Made by a program: the position numbers and the translations under genes. A model generated the notes under the pieces. The model searched no databases, had not been told where the DNA came from, and saw nothing but the letters and a program-made list of their open reading frames with translations. Source: Symsagittifera roscoffensis (taxonomy: Eukaryota; Xenacoelomorpha; Acoela; Convolutidae). Taken from it: a stretch of 64,000 nt of DNA. The stretch is from NCBI RefSeq assembly GCF_963678635.1, contig NC_087065.1, positions 33,357,679 through 33,421,678 on the forward strand, in the 5' to 3' direction. Below are positions 22,211-36,590 of the stretch, piece by piece. The stretch's first letter is position 1, and every line of letters begins with the position of its first letter.

Positions 22211-22825
22211 CCTAATCGATTAAGTTTTGCTCTTTTTTTTCTAATATTAAAATTGGAACATTCTTTTTATTGTATATTGCAAGTGTTATGAAGCTCAGCT
22301 TGTCGTCTGCGATGAAATTTTTTCTTTTGATGGTTTTTGTTTGCCATTTATTCTCATAATTGTCTTTTAATGGTTTGATTTTTCTCATGAGCTTTTTTAA
22401 AAAATCATCCCTGTGTATTGATCGTATATATATCACATAAGTGATGCGAAGCTCAATTTCGATGTTTTGTGTAAATTTGCTTTAAAAATTGTCTAGGAAA
22501 CCTATTTTTCAATTAAGAAATTGTGTTAAGCAGCAGAGCTCTCCATTTTGGATTGCATGTTAGCAATTTTCCATGGACCATTTACTCACCCTGACGTTTG
22601 CTGACGATGTTCCTTTAAGGTTACTTCTTTTACTTCTGATATTTCTATCGGTGAAATTCAACCTTCACCTTACTTTTTGGGTGATTACTCTTCTAACAAG
22701 TTATGTGCGAGGCTTTTGCTTCTAGAACGATTTCTTGAACGTGGCCTCTGACTTTGAGGTTACGAGTGGTGCTCGAAACAAAACAAGAGCCATTGTACGT
22801 CATGAATTATTGCTCTACATTGGCA

Positions 22826-22840
22826 GCACTTTTAAAGTGC
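22826..22840. promoter_or_regulatory. 15-bp palindrome GCACTTT-T-AAAGTGC (copy B 36524-36538)
   Basis: A perfect palindrome. In unit B it lies about 150 bp upstream of the UGP2 start and could be part of that promoter; in unit A it precedes the HTATSF1 fragment. Function is inferred only from position. Confidence 0.25.
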
Positions 22841-22892
22841 CAACTGTTACATACTTACTTACTTGATTTAGCGATAATTATTACATTAAAAT

Positions 22893-23483
22893 AGATGTGA
22901 GAAGGTAGCTGTTTTGAAAAACGTGTTTGATGCGAGATCCTTGATGAAAGACGTAAAACAAATCCCCGCGCTGCAGAAAAAAGTCAATCAGGCTTGCAGT
23001 CGGTTTGGGGCGATCAAAAAAGTTTGTATATTTGACCTCCATGATGAAGGTGTAGCATCGATCGCTTTCAGAGATTGGGACTCAGCAGATATGTGTGTAT
23101 CACAACTAGACAATAGGCAGTTCCTAGGGCGAAAAATAACAGCGGAACTGTGGGATGGGGTCACAAATTACAAAATAGTGGAGACAGAAGAGCAAGAGCG
23201 GGCACGAATTGAAAGGTGGGAGAAAGAGTTATCTGGTGATTGGTCAACTCCAGCGCAAGAATCGAAGAGCGAAAAGCCATTAGCTGAAAGTTTACAAGAT
23301 AGCACGTTGGAAGAAATGTTGGGGCTAGATCGAGACAGTGACGATCAAGATGAGGCCGAGGATGAATACGAAGAAGCTAAAATGAAAGAAATAATGGCTA
23401 ATTTAGCATCCGGCGGCGAAATATTTGGCAGTGTTCAGTCAAAAATGATGTCGGAAAGCACCACAAAAGAAAACAGCAGCTGA
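22893..23483 (+). pseudogene. HTATSF1: HTATSF1 3' fragment (UHM domain and acidic tail)
   Basis: It carries codons 376-571 of HTATSF1, in frame to the same stop and identical in protein to the parent. It begins just before the UHM domain (AVLKNVFDAR). An in-frame TAA lies two codons before the junction (22887-22889), and the first internal ATG (22944) would remove the first UHM strand. There is no promoter or 5' coding part, so I read it as a duplication by-product. It could make a UHM-only protein only if an upstream exon were spliced in. Confidence 0.85.
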
Positions 23484-26400
23484 TTGAGGCAAGGTTGATA
23501 TTATCAAGCAATAGTTGTTAGCTTAATTTTGTTTTGCTCTATATTAAATTAATTTCAAAAACTGCTTGTATTTTGTTCCGAAGTCAGAAATTATGAGATA
23601 GTTTGCAGGCGATTTCGACTATCTTAAAAAAAGCTCGTAGGGGCTAAAATGAGGTATCATGTTAAAGCCCATCCAGATGTGACAAAAAAGTTCAAAAAAT
23701 CCGTTTGGAATAAGCGAGTGTTATCCAATCGGAAACTAGAATTTTTCCAGATTGTCAATTTGGTGTCCTACAATTGAATAACAAAGAATTTTTTGCCATA
23801 CTTTTACTACCTAGTCGTTTCACTACCAAACCATTTAAATCCCAACAATTTTACTCCATTTATAATTTAACACCAAAATTAATGTTTTATGAATTCCTTA
23901 TCTTAACTCCTATCACGCCAAGTTATCCCTGCAGTAAACACACGCATAACATTGAAGAGTTTGGTTATCTCAGTTATTCTTGCTAAAATGGGGCTTCCTT
24001 AATTACTTAAGACACATGTTTAAGAAGTCCCTATTTGAGAAGTTTAAGCTATTTCGACGTATTATTTTTTGAATGTTTAACAAAAGAATTTTCACTTGGC
24101 TCATGCTTGAGAAGTCCTTATGTTGGTCTGTTAAAGAGTCGAAACCTTACAAGGGTTGAAATGTTTACTCAAGTCGTTTCAAAATCTGTTGGAGCGCGAA
24201 TGGTTTAGCTCTTCATTTTTTCCCATATTCGGTGAAGTTTTTGTTTCACAGTTTGCCTTAATAAATTTGAAATTCTCAACCCTATAGAGGGGCGCTGTTG
24301 CGATACACTCAGGGGTTACAAATCTGGCATCTAAGTATGTCTGCTCAAATTCTTTTGATTTTCGAGATATTTTTTTAAATGATTTTCAATTTCACTAAAC
24401 CAGCATGATCACTAAAATTTTTTGCTTGTGCTAATTCATAATATTTTGACAGTCATTTTAGGCTCAACCCAATTGTGTCATAAATAAACTTCTTTCGATT
24501 TCATAGTTTCATCTTTAAGAAAAAAAAAACAATTCTTATAGCGTCGGTCCACGAATTTTTTTTCCAGCGAAGACATAATGTTGCCGAAAACTGGATTTTC
24601 TCAAAATACTACACACATAAATGTCGAGAATCGGCTATTACAGAAAATAACGAATTGATTGAGACGCGTGGATAGCAAAATCATATGCTCGAATTGTCAT
24701 CAAGCATTTAGTCACAGAACGTTCAATTAACTTAGGGCTTTGAAGTTCGATGATTAATTGCTTGTTTTTGGTTTCAGTCATTTCGATTCAAAAGTTACGC
24801 GAATTAAATAGCGCGAAATTGTCTGGCTTTAAATCACAAAAACTTTTATCGCCATGTTCTTTGATTTTTACAGAAAACCCCTTCGAAGTAAATTTTGTTT
24901 TCATTTTGGACAAAAACGCTTTTAAGTTATAAAAGTGGCTTGAAAATGTTGTGATTTGAATTGCTAAGTAACAAAAAGTGTAGGTAATGAAACTGAATGA
25001 TGCTAAGTTGTTTAAGCGCTTAGAAAGGTGAGAACCGTTAATTTGTCTAACAGAATTCTGAATCAGTTTCTCAAATCTACTTTCGTCAATCAACAGACAT
25101 GGTTTAACATGTCTTTAGTTTCCCTTATTTTCGAATTAGCTTATGTTATACTGGCTTTGTGGCTTTACATTGCATTGTTATCTATTTAAAGAAGTGTTTA
25201 TAGAGAGTATGTTTAGAGGGGACTAGAGCTTTTAGGCTTTTTAATGGCAACAATTTTATTATAGCTTAATGGGTGTCTGCTCAAGTGTTGTCGGCTTTGC
25301 TAACCCTTCGGATGTTTTTTTTTCAGATGGTTATTTGTTTGGCAGGGTTTTCTTCAAAAAATATTTATCATGACGTAGTTTAGAAGATTTATTTGCAATT
25401 AAAAAAAATTGACTATGTTTTTCGTCTTTTTTGCTTTTGGATGATTTTTCGTGCTATGTTTGTATTGTATTGCAAGTGGTGCAAAGCTCCGCGTCACCTT
25501 TGTGTTGAATTTCTTCATAATCAGGGTGGTCGGAACTATCTTAGCTACTAGCAATGTAATCGGCTATCCTTGATTGTCTTGTTTAAGTAGAGTATAAATG
25601 CTTTAAACTAAACCATTGAAAAGATGTAGTTTTGGAAACGGCTAGTTAGAAAATATCTTGAGCAGTTTTCTCTGTGGAAAGGGACTTTTGATGGGGCGCG
25701 TTATTTTTTCACTGAACAACAGGCGTCGATATAGGATTTTCACTAGGAGCTAGTAGTGGTTTTAAAAGTGGCTTGAAAATGTTGTGATTTGAATTGCTAA
25801 GTAACAAAAAGTGTAGGTAATGAAACTGAATGATGCTAAGTTGTTTAAGCGCTTAGAAAGGTGAGAACCGTTAATTTGTCTAACAGAATTCTGAATCAGT
25901 TTCTCAAATCTACTTTCGTCAATCAACAGACATGGTTTAAATCGGCAATAGGCAAAGCCGCTCTAGCTTAATACAACCCTGGTCGATGAAAACAAAAAGA
26001 AGTTGGGAGAGAAAATTGAGTGTTGAATTTAGCTCGTAGCATTGGAAGATGTGGTGGGGCATCGAACTTTTCAAACGGATCTACGAAGCAGAGGAAATAA
26101 CGAGAGACATGCTCAGGTGCACTTTTATTTCACGATGAAAGCAGAAGCGACCGAATGCGAGAACTTGAGGATGATTTCACTGATGACGATAGCAAGTGAC
26201 TTGTAATCGGGAACAATGACTGTTTTCCCTTTAACAACTTTTCTTTCAAATATTATTTTCTTTCTTTCTTGCTTTGTTAGTGAACCTTATCATGAGGCTA
26301 CTTCCGACTTGGCCTAGACGTAACGCGGTTGCGATATACTATATGATCTGGGGTTCGAGTCTCGGCGTAGCCTTCTTTTGTTTTTCAAAATGTATGTAAT

Positions 26401-29400
26401 TGAAAACAATTCCGGTAAAAACTGAATTGCCGGAATTTTGTTTAAAAATTTGTGGCTTTAAAACATTTTTGTGGCTTTTTCATTGTTTTCGGCTCAGTGG
26501 GTTGGTTGGTTGGTTTCTTGACGGCCTGCTTTAAAGATCCAAAGGGCTGAGAAGCCCCACACTTCTAAGATAGTTCAGGATGTTATAGGACCGGTGTTGA
26601 AAGTCGGTTAGACTGGACGAACTTCACTGATGTTCTTTTTTTTCAGCGTTTCTTTCGGTGCATCGAGGTGTTCTGTGTCTTCAGTTTCGAGCTGACAGTG
26701 CAGGCACGTGCTTTCTTCTTCAAGACCGAAACAGTGCTCGTCTTTTTGTAGTCGAGTGAACCTGTTGAGGGTTGCTCAGTGGGCGTCTACCTACTTGTTA
26801 TCGGTTTTGTGACCGCTCGGTATTTACTAAAAGCCTATTTAATACTGGTGGTTGTGTTTCGACTGTTTTGTCTGAAATGATTTACCTTTTTCCTCCATAA
26901 TTGTTTCCGATTATTATACTTGCACTAATGCTTCGCTACTAGCTGGGTGGGTACTAGTTCCTACAGTAGTTTCAGGGGGACTTGAAAATCTTTAATTTTT
27001 CTACAAAATCCTTTTTTTTCGGTTCAACTGGTGTCTGCTCAAAGATTGTCAGCCTTTTTTCCGCTTCGTAAAACTTCAGTCGCTATGTTGAATTTCAAAT
27101 GACTTGCTTGGCATGTTTGCTCGGATTTCTTGTTCGATAAAACTATGGAAGTTTTTGGGAGCGGCTTGTTTTTGAGACGCTTTTGAAATTTTTATCACTT
27201 TTCGCATAAAGTTCAGCGTTTTCTCATAAACCCTTGTACCGATTTTCACAAAAGTGATATCCATAGAAAGAACACCTATATTTTTGTGTGCCTGCATACT
27301 CCCCTGGTCTCTTGTTGCATTACCACTTTGTCTACAGCCTTCGATAAAGTCTGTGGGGAATATTTGACAGTTATTTTTTTTGTTTTCTCTTAAACTGACC
27401 AAATCTGAGATATTTGTTGCAATGAATAGAGAGGATTCGGAAACCTACCCTGAATTAGTAGCTATGCCCAAAATTTTTACCCATAATATTTTGGCCCTCA
27501 GAATACTGATTTTAAGAAAAATGTTTGACTGTTTTTGTATCTTTTTGACTTTTCTCGAAAACTAACCTCTCATACTGGAGGTTGTGAGATCAATCGAGAT
27601 GACGGGTATTGAGAAGCTCCCCATGCATACACCATTTTGCACAAAAAGTTATCGTCCTCTGAAAGGTCAGTTTTTTGTGGTTTCAGCGTTTTCTAAATTT
27701 TACCGAAAATTACCCTCACATATTGGAGATTTTCTGTTCAATCCACGGCACGGGTTGTGTGAAGCTCTTTTGCATACGCGAGTAGGCCCAAGTTTATTGA
27801 CACAAAAATATATGTCCCTCGGAAAAGTTTAACTTTTGATTTTTTGACCGTGTTTTGAAACTCTTCTCGAGAAGTAACCTGCCAAACCTGGGTTATTGAG
27901 TTCAATCGAAATTACAGGTTGGACGAATCTTATCTGCATAAACGGCTACGCGCAAACTTTTTTAAAAAGCTACGGTTCTTGGAAATGTCAATTATCCGAT
28001 TTGTTGACCGTTTTTGGACTTTTCCCGATATGTGATCTGATATCCTAGGTTTAATCGACACAACAGGTTGTTGGAAGTTTACTTTTGTAATTCACTACCC
28101 CTCTGAATTGCAAAAAAACTAAAAAAAAAACGTTAATAGAATTTTTAATTTTTCATGACCACAATTTTTTTCGGCTTTTTGTTTTTTCTGTTTGTTCCGC
28201 TTAATAGGTTTCGGCTTTTATAAAATCGGCCAAGTGTCTCATATTGCGCAAAATCTTTCGACTAGCGAAAAGATTTTGTATATACGTGTGTGTGTTTTGA
28301 GAGTAAAGGGACTTTATAACTTTTCTTTGACATAATTTGAAAAGAAAATTTTAAATATGTATTTTTTTCGGTCTAATTGGTTTTGGCCTATAATATATCT
28401 GTGCTTAGTGTCCTCATGTTGTTTCATTTGATAAGCAAATATTGTTTTGTGTGTTTTTTTGTTTTGATGAGTTGGACTTAATAATTTGTTATTATGTCTT
28501 GCTGATTTCTTTCGGCTCAAAGGTTTCTGTAAAGGTATTTTCGTCGTTGTTACCGCCTAGTAAATTTTCTTCCGATGCTAAATTCTCATTTTGTGGTCTT
28601 GGCATGTTTTTGTGTCAAAACTAGCTTTATATTTTAAATAAATCTAGTTTTTTTTCGACATGGGCGATTTTTTTCCTACTTAGCGGCTTTCATGTTTTGT
28701 ATCACAAATGGTGCGTTTTCTATTAACTAGCTTGCAATGCTATATTTGCGTTGTATCGCAAGTGTTGCGAAGCTCTGCTTCGCGTCTGTGTTGAAAATTG
28801 ACATAGAAAGAACAGAACAGACAAGAAAACTCATCCCTAAATCAGCTGAAATAGATTCACCTCATGCCAGATAAAGATGCAAGAGTAGATATCCTGTGTC
28901 TTCGGATCATAGCGGAAGGCTGCTGAAGTATCAATTCAAACTGTTTGTTTTATAGTTAGATCGCTTGCTGAGGTCGTGTGGTTTTTAAAAAAAATTAAAT
29001 TGCGCTCAATTTAATTTGGTAAGCGTGACTGCAATTTAGCTTCGAATGTAAAGTTTGTTTGTAGAATGGTCGCGTGAAAGTTCTATTTACCTGGTGATGT
29101 CTCACTGTTCCGGTTTTTGTCAAAAGTTACGGAATGTTGCGCGTAAATGATGGTTTCTCAAATCAATTTTACTGATCAAAGTGATTATTTTAGCAGATTT
29201 TTTAAAATCAAAATAAACATTGCGTTTCCAATTTTCGTGAGTTTTGAGCTTAAAATATGTTGCCTGATTGGGCGAATTTTTTCAGGTTTGCTTGTCTGTG
29301 GAGTAGGCGGGAGTGTGTCCATTTTATACTCACTTAAAATTGGAGAAAGGCAATCTAATTGAATTGATTAGATTAATTTCTAGCTGTATGTTAACTACAT

Positions 29401-31516
29401 CGGTAAGAAATTAGCCTTAAGATCAATGTAAATCTCGATAATGTAATTTTAAAGTTTTTCATTTCAATACGAAAATTATGAACCTAAAACCATTTAAAAA
29501 TAGTCCAAAGCGAGGCGAAGCTCGGGGACTGGTCTTATAGCATACATGTCGATTACCCTACGTAAAAAAATGAGGTTGATTGTTTAAGAGTGATGAACGT
29601 TGTGAAGATTCTTGTATATGTCTTGCTGATTTTTTTTTTTCAGGAAAAAGTCTTAAATTGTGCATAAAAGTTTCTAATAACTACAGATGTGCATTCGTAC
29701 ATATTGATGCATTTATGAATGCACACAAGTACATATGCCCTTTTTGAGTTCAATTGAAATTTATCTGCTGAAAGTCCCGTAAATAGCGCTCTCCAAATAC
29801 AAACGGGGAAATGGCGCAAAAAAAACGTGAACAATTTCTAGTTACGAAAGTGGAATTTAATTTTTAGAATTCCAGCGGAATAAAAACTTGAACTGTTGAT
29901 CCAGTTTTCTCAATTTTGGTTAATGTTGTCAAAAAAGCGCCAATCTTGCATCGTTCTAGAAATTTAAAGAGCTTAAAGGGCATATTTGAAATTCGAAAGT
30001 TGAGATTTTTTCAACAAGTGTTTTTTTATGTTTACTTGAGTTCGTTACTCTTTTCAAATATTCGATTCGCTATGTTTCGATTACTAAAAGTTTTTAATTG
30101 TGAGCAGATAGGCGAACATTTTAATACGGCGGAAGCATGCTTGTAGTTCTATTATTGGAACAAGTTTCTGAAAATTTGTACTGATTTTCTTTTCTCTCAA
30201 CTAGCACATCTTAAACAAGGATAGCCGGTTTCCATGGGAGCTCAAATTAGGCTCGCTGAAAACTAAAAGATAATAGTGGAGAAAACACTAGTCACTTCTT
30301 GTGCAATCATTCATTTGATTTAAAGATATATGAGCGTATAATTGTTCCGATTTTTAAAATATTTAAAACCTAGAAGAGATAGCCAACATGGTAAACTATT
30401 TCACGTACCAGATAAAATGAAAAAATTGTTCTTTTCTACAATTTTTCATTAAGGGGCTAACTGACCTTTTATAGACGCACATAATTGTGTGTGTGTGTGC
30501 CTTTGAAAGCCAGAATTTTTGGAAGCCTTTGAAAGCCAGAAATCGGCTTACCAAATTGTTGTTGTTTTTGTCTAGCAAATACCTTATAAGTTTTGTGTTC
30601 ACTTGAAAGGTATTGCGGGATCCTCAACGAAAAAAAATAGCAGTGTTAGTTTTCGCTTTTTTGAGTTGGTTTCGCGATTTGTTAGCGAACAAGAGCTAGC
30701 TAAAGCCAGCTCAGCGTGAGCAAGTTCGAGCTGATCAAAAAGACAATTTAGAGCGAGCTAGAATGAAAAGCAAGTGCGGACTTGACTATTGTCCGTGGAA
30801 TCCAATGACAAATCCTGAAACATTGGTATTTTTAAATGATGGACTTACCCCTTTGACCTCGAAAAATATTCAATGATTTTTCAAAATGATGTCAGGAAGA
30901 GAGTTGCTTTATTCATATCTAATACAGATCCAGCGTTTTTAAAAAGGACCTTACATGTTTATTTCTATATGCCTAAGTTTCTTTCTACACACTGAAAGTT
31001 TTCTCCTAAGAACTGAAAGTTTTATCCACATGCTGAAAATGTATCATAAATAATGGAATGTACTCAAGATAAATTTTTTGGCGATTTGAATTTGAGAAAG
31101 AGCCATTTTATGCTTCTTTTGTACTCGCAAACGACACCAAGGCGGTATGAAAAATCCATAATACATAATAATAAATTTTATATACTACCAGTCACTACAT
31201 CTTTAGTTAATCTTGTGCTACTGTTTAAAATCTGCTGTAATTCTACATTTAATTTGCGAAACTTTCATAAAATTAAAAATTCTAATAGTGACATCCGAAA
31301 AACAGAAAATTTTGCGTTGTTTAAGGGAGGTAATCTCTTCTAAAGAAATCTCTTATTTGCTATAAAAATTATAAAAAAGTAGACCTGATGAAAGCTTAAT
31401 TAAAAAGAAGAAATATCAGTTTAGAGCAATTCATAGCGCAAGGGAAACAACCTCATTGGGGGAGCCACTGTAATTCTCTAAGAGAAATATGTTTAAAATC
31501 ATAATCTATCTATCTA

Positions 31517-31551
<35 letters not shown>

Positions 31552-34500
31552 ACTATATTTAATCTATATCTATACTATATTTAAATGCTAGTTACAGCTA
31601 TCTCCCATGTTTAAGCATAGAAATTTTGCATGTTTAACGAAAGAATTTTTTCATGTTTAAGCTATATCATATATTGCAATGCTTAAAAAACAATTGGTTT
31701 TCCGCAAAGTCATTAATTTTTCAGTATTTTTTCTCGAGGCCAAATTAAGTCTGTTTGTCTGTCTGTATACCTGCTTTTTTAATTAATTTGACTATCTCCA
31801 ATTTGGTTTCGACGATTCTGTTCAGAATAGTACTGTCAAACGGTTGTCTCCAATCTTTCTTTCTCTATCTGTTTTTTCGATCCTTCGTTTTTTAATTAAC
31901 ATTTTTTAGATCACTTTTTATATCACTTTTCTTTTATCACTTTTTTCATATCACTTTTTGTATCACTTTATAACATCACTTTTTTATATCACTTTTTCAT
32001 ATCACTTTTTTAATCACTTTTTAGTATCACTTTTTTAGTATCGCTTTTTTTATATCACTTTTTGATATCTATCTATTATACTTTTAAATACGGGCTTCAC
32101 TATCTCGCCACCTTTAAGCTTTTTCAACGAAATATTTCTGCATAATTAACGAAAAAAATTTTCACGTTCAAGCTATATCGTATATTGCAATGGTTCAGTT
32201 TTTTCTTCTCGATTTTCCAGTTTGATTTCAGTGGCTGTTCCGCCCAGTTTAAAAAAAGCAGCCCAATAGTGGGATGCTGTCAGAGTTCACAAAGTGGTTG
32301 CGAATTTGGCGTCCTATTAAGAATGCTCAATACTTTTTTGTGTACGAGATACGACGATTTTTGATTGTTTTTCAAAGATTTTCAGAAAATTAAAATTACA
32401 GAATAAGTTAGAAAACTTGAAATTCCCAACCCTGTAGCTGGGTGCTATCAGGGTACTTTCAAGTATTGCGAATCTTGCCTCCAAATGAGACGACTCAAAT
32501 CCTTGTAGTTTTCGAGATATCACGTTTTTTTGATTTTTTTTCAAAAAAATTTCAGAAAACTTGAATTAATTTTTTTTTAATTTGAATTTTCTTACACTAT
32601 ATTTGGGTGCTGTCAGGGTACTCTCAGGGGTTGAGAATCTTGCCTCCAAATATGACTGCTCAAATCCTTGTAGTTTTCGAGATTTGACGTTTTTTGTGAT
32701 TTTTCAAAAAAAATTCAAAAAACTAAATTACCTTTTTCCAAAATTTGAATCTCGGTACCCTATATTTGGGTGCTTTCTGGGTACTCTATCGAGTTACGAT
32801 TCTTGCCTTCAAATATGACTGTTCAAATCCTTGTATAGTTTTTGAGAGATTACGTTTTTTGTGATTGTTCAAAAAGTTTCTCAGAAAACTTACCGAATTT
32901 TTTTTCGAAAGTTCAAATAGCCAACCCTGTAGTTGGGGGCTTTCAGAGTACTCTTAAGTTTTGCGAACCTTGCCTTCAATTATGACTGCTCATCTTTTTG
33001 TAGTTTTCGAGTTTTTAAAAACTTAAATCAATGTTTTTTTAATTTGAAGTTCCTTACCCTGTACTTGGGTGCTGTCAGGGTACTCTCTTGAGTTGCAAAT
33101 CTTGCCTTCAAATGTGACTGTTCAAATTCTTGTAGTTTTCGAGATATGACGTGTTTTGTTTTTTTTTTCAAAAAAATTTCAGAAAACTTAGGTTACAAAA
33201 ATTCACAAAATTTAAATATCCCAACCCCGTAATTGGGTGCTGCCAGGGTACTCCCAGGGAGTTGTAAATATTGCCTCCAAATATGACTACTCAAATTGGG
33301 TGCTGTCAGAGTACATTAAAAGCCTGCAGATCTAGTTTCCAATATATGCGGTTTTTCATGAGTTGTCAAAAATTCGAAGCACCGGAGGTGCGATACACGC
33401 TAGTTATTTCTTACTTGATTCCGCATACAAATTCGGATTATCACAAAAAAGTTCGGATTCCGCAAACAAAATAAAGATTCCGCGACAAGCCCTTATGGAA
33501 TCCACAGCGAACTGATATTATTATTTGATTATTGTTTTCGCAAATTGTTCTCGATGCCGCAAATTTTGTTCTTTATTCCGCAAAGTTTGCTGCTTGGGCT
33601 AGCATTTGGAGCTGCACTATATTCGAGACATTTTTTTCTTGATGGTACCAAAAGATACAATGTGGCCTCGTAATGGTTACTCCATCAGTTCAGTTAAGCC
33701 ATCAGAGGCATTCAGCATAGTGGAGTGGGAAGTCGTTTACTTTGAAAAGTCGTTTACCGCACTACCATGGCAATGATAGTGTGTGAGGATGAGCTCTCAC
33801 TTGGCCTCTAGCTTCAGGTCTACCACATCCTGACCAATTTCGGCTGCAATAATGGTACCGCGCGAAAATTGCAAAAAAAGCATCGCTTAACAAAATTGTC
33901 GATTTGTATGATTTCCAGACTTGAATTATCTTGAGACAGGATTGTTGCGGCCTTGTGATAGCTCCTCTGCGATTTGTAGCAACTATAATAATTATTACTT
34001 TGATGGCGCAAAACAATATGATTATGACTGAATACCAAAAATGGAGCAAACTATATGTTACTTCAAGTATGTAAGAATCTTACTGTTCTGCGAGCTGCAA
34101 ATGTTTTGATCGTACATATTATAATAATAATAACATCTTTTACTTTTCCTTGCTTTCATGATTGGACTGGTCATCAAGTTTGTCAATAAATTTTCGGTTT
34201 TATTTGAGACAATGCTGTTTCGGTTCAACTTATGATTTCTGGTTTCTATCTTTTCCTCATATCGTTTCTTTCCGTTTTTTTTTTGTTCCGACCATTGAAA
34301 ATGGGGAGGAACTTTGTATTCGGGTGTGTTTTAGTTTTTTCAACGCAAAATCAGGTACCACAAATAATCATCGGACTTGGTTGAGTAGTATATCATATTA
34401 AAGCCCTTTCAGTCGTAATTCGGACCACATTAAAAAAATTTCCCAGCGTCGAGAAAAACCGGTTTGAAATTTTTTGATTTTTTGTCTTAATTTGACCGAA

Positions 34501-36590
34501 TAAAGCAAGCGATCAGTCTTTTTTTTACTTTCCTCGCATAATCAGGTACCACAAATAATCATCGGACTGGGTTGAGAGATATATCATATTGAAGCCCGTT
34601 CAGTCGTGATTTGAACGACCTTAAAAAATTTCCAAAAGTTTTTCCCATTGTCGAGAAAAACCGGTTTGAAATTTTTGGTCTTATTTCGAACTAATATGGC
34701 GTGAGCGTGTAGGCTTACAAGCTGAATTATGCCTAATTTAAGACTTTAAAACCTAATTTTAAGCATGTAATACAGTTTTTGGCTTCTTTTTGGGAACCAA
34801 AAACTTCAAAAAATTTCTTTTGATCTTTTATTTTTTTTTCAGTTTTTCAAGTCATTTTTCTTTTGATATTTTTGTCAATTTTGCCTATATTACTGTGCCT
34901 GTCTTATATGCTTAAATTATATTTTTAAGTCAGATCCTTTAATCGCACAGAAAAACTAGCAGAAAAACTACACCAATTTGGAAAAAAATGAACTTTCTAA
35001 ACCGTAGTTCTCTGAAGACTATCTATGGTCGGAACATGCTGTGCTACTTGCACGGTAACCGGCTATCCATGTTTTTTCTGGTATTTGTTTCCTTTTATGG
35101 CGGTTGTTTATCCAAGCGTAGCGTAGTATAATACTACGAAGAAACTTTTTCAGACCTAAGTTTGCTTTTTTGTTAAATTGCTCATTTATTTGCTTTTTTG
35201 TTTTATTTCCAAGGTTTGGCAATATACTAGCATCTGTAGCTGCTTTTAGTGGCCTGTGTTACTAAATTTTGCAGGTTCAATTCCGGAACATTGAAATGGT
35301 TTTTTTTTCGACTTTGCTAACAAAAGTAACGGAATATTTGTGCTCGGGGTGATTTTTTTCTTCAAACAATTTTCGACTTTTGAACTAGCCATTTTGACAA
35401 TTTTTTCCTATATCATTGAAAAGGTCTTGTTGTCATGAGCTTAAATTTGGAAAAGATATATCACCTGTGATCATTTTTCGTAAAATTATGGGGGTTTAAA
35501 GATTGCCATTTTGGCCAATTTGGGACAATTAACGCGCGATATATTTCGCGCTATTAACGGGTAAGCGGAGATTTTTATCGTCTTTGAAATCGTTCAAAAT
35601 TGGTTAAAGGAAGCTTATTTGCCAGAACTGATATGTTATTAGGAAAGAAATCTATCACTTTGTATTGTATATGGTCTGTGGGGGGATGATTTTTACAAAA
35701 AATTCCCATATTAAAAAAAATTGTCTTACTTAATTCACGTAAGGTTTTCATGTTTTTACTGCTCCATAATTCAAGCTGTCTTGTTTTAATTCAGTGGCAT
35801 GTTTGCTGCATAGCATTGGCAATTTAAAAGCGTCTGTGTCTTCTTTATTAGTGGCTAGTGTGATTAAGTTTTCAAGCGATTGAGGCTCATATGCGAGGAC
35901 ATGAGACTCCTAATCGATTAAGTTTTGCTCTTTTTTTTCTAATATTAAAATTGGAACATTCTTTTTATTGTATATTGCAAGTGTTATGAAGCTCAGCTTG
36001 TCGTCTGCGATGAAATTTTTTCTTTTGATGGTTTTTGTTTGCCATTTATTCTCATAATTGTCTTTTAATGGTTTGATTTTTCTCATGAGCTTTTTTAAAA
36101 AATCATCCCTGTGTATTGATCGTATATATATCACATAAGTGATGCGAAGCTCAATTTCGATGTTTTGTGTAAATTTGCTTTAAAAATTGTCTAGGAAACC
36201 TATTTTTCAATTAAGAAATTGTGTTAAGCAGCAGAGCTCTCCATTTTGGATTGCATGTTAGCAATTTTCCATGGACCATTTACTCACCCTGACGTTTGCT
36301 GACGATGTTCCTTTAAGGTTACTTCTTTTACTTCTGATATTTCTATCGGTGAAATTCAACCTTCATCTTACTTTTTGGGTGATTACTCTTCTAACAAGTT
36401 ATGTGCGAGGCTTTTGCTTCTAGAACGATTTCTTGAACGTGGCCTCTGACTTTGAGGTTACGAGTGGTGCTCGAAACAAAACAAGAGCCATTGTACGTCA
36501 TGAATTATTGCTCTACATTGGCAGCACTTTTAAAGTGCCAACTGTTACATACTTACTTACTTGATTTAGCGATAATTATTACATTAAAAT
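22893..36590. repeat. 13.7-kb tandem duplication, unit B
   Basis: This is the second head-to-tail copy of 9178-22892, same orientation. Its right end continues into unique DNA with the UGP2 first exon about 95 bp away. Internal landmarks repeat in order: the 178-bp direct repeats, SINEs, array elements, TCTA microsatellite and hairpin-CTAG terminus. Two explanations fit equally from sequence alone: a very recent duplication, or two haplotype contigs joined without collapsing their overlap. Confidence 0.97.

Larger units (their letters stand above)
9178..22892. repeat. 13.7-kb tandem duplication, unit A
   Basis: From AGATGTGAGAAGG at 9178 the sequence recurs at 22893 with a constant offset of 13715, drifting to 13698 through a few small indels (largest: 20 bp in a TCTA microsatellite). 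Only scattered single-base differences were noticed by eye. Unit A joins unit B directly at 22892/22893. AGA is shared at the breakpoints (codon AGA at 9178; AGA after unit B at 36591-36593), a 3-bp microhomology. Unit A contains the last 196 codons of HTATSF1 and otherwise non-coding, repeat-dense DNA. Confidence 0.97.

Noticed and set aside
22914-23483. independent UHM protein gene starting at 22914
   Set aside because: The apparent start codon is TTG, the first ATG is inside the UHM, and an in-frame stop precedes the junction; treated as a duplicated 3' fragment.
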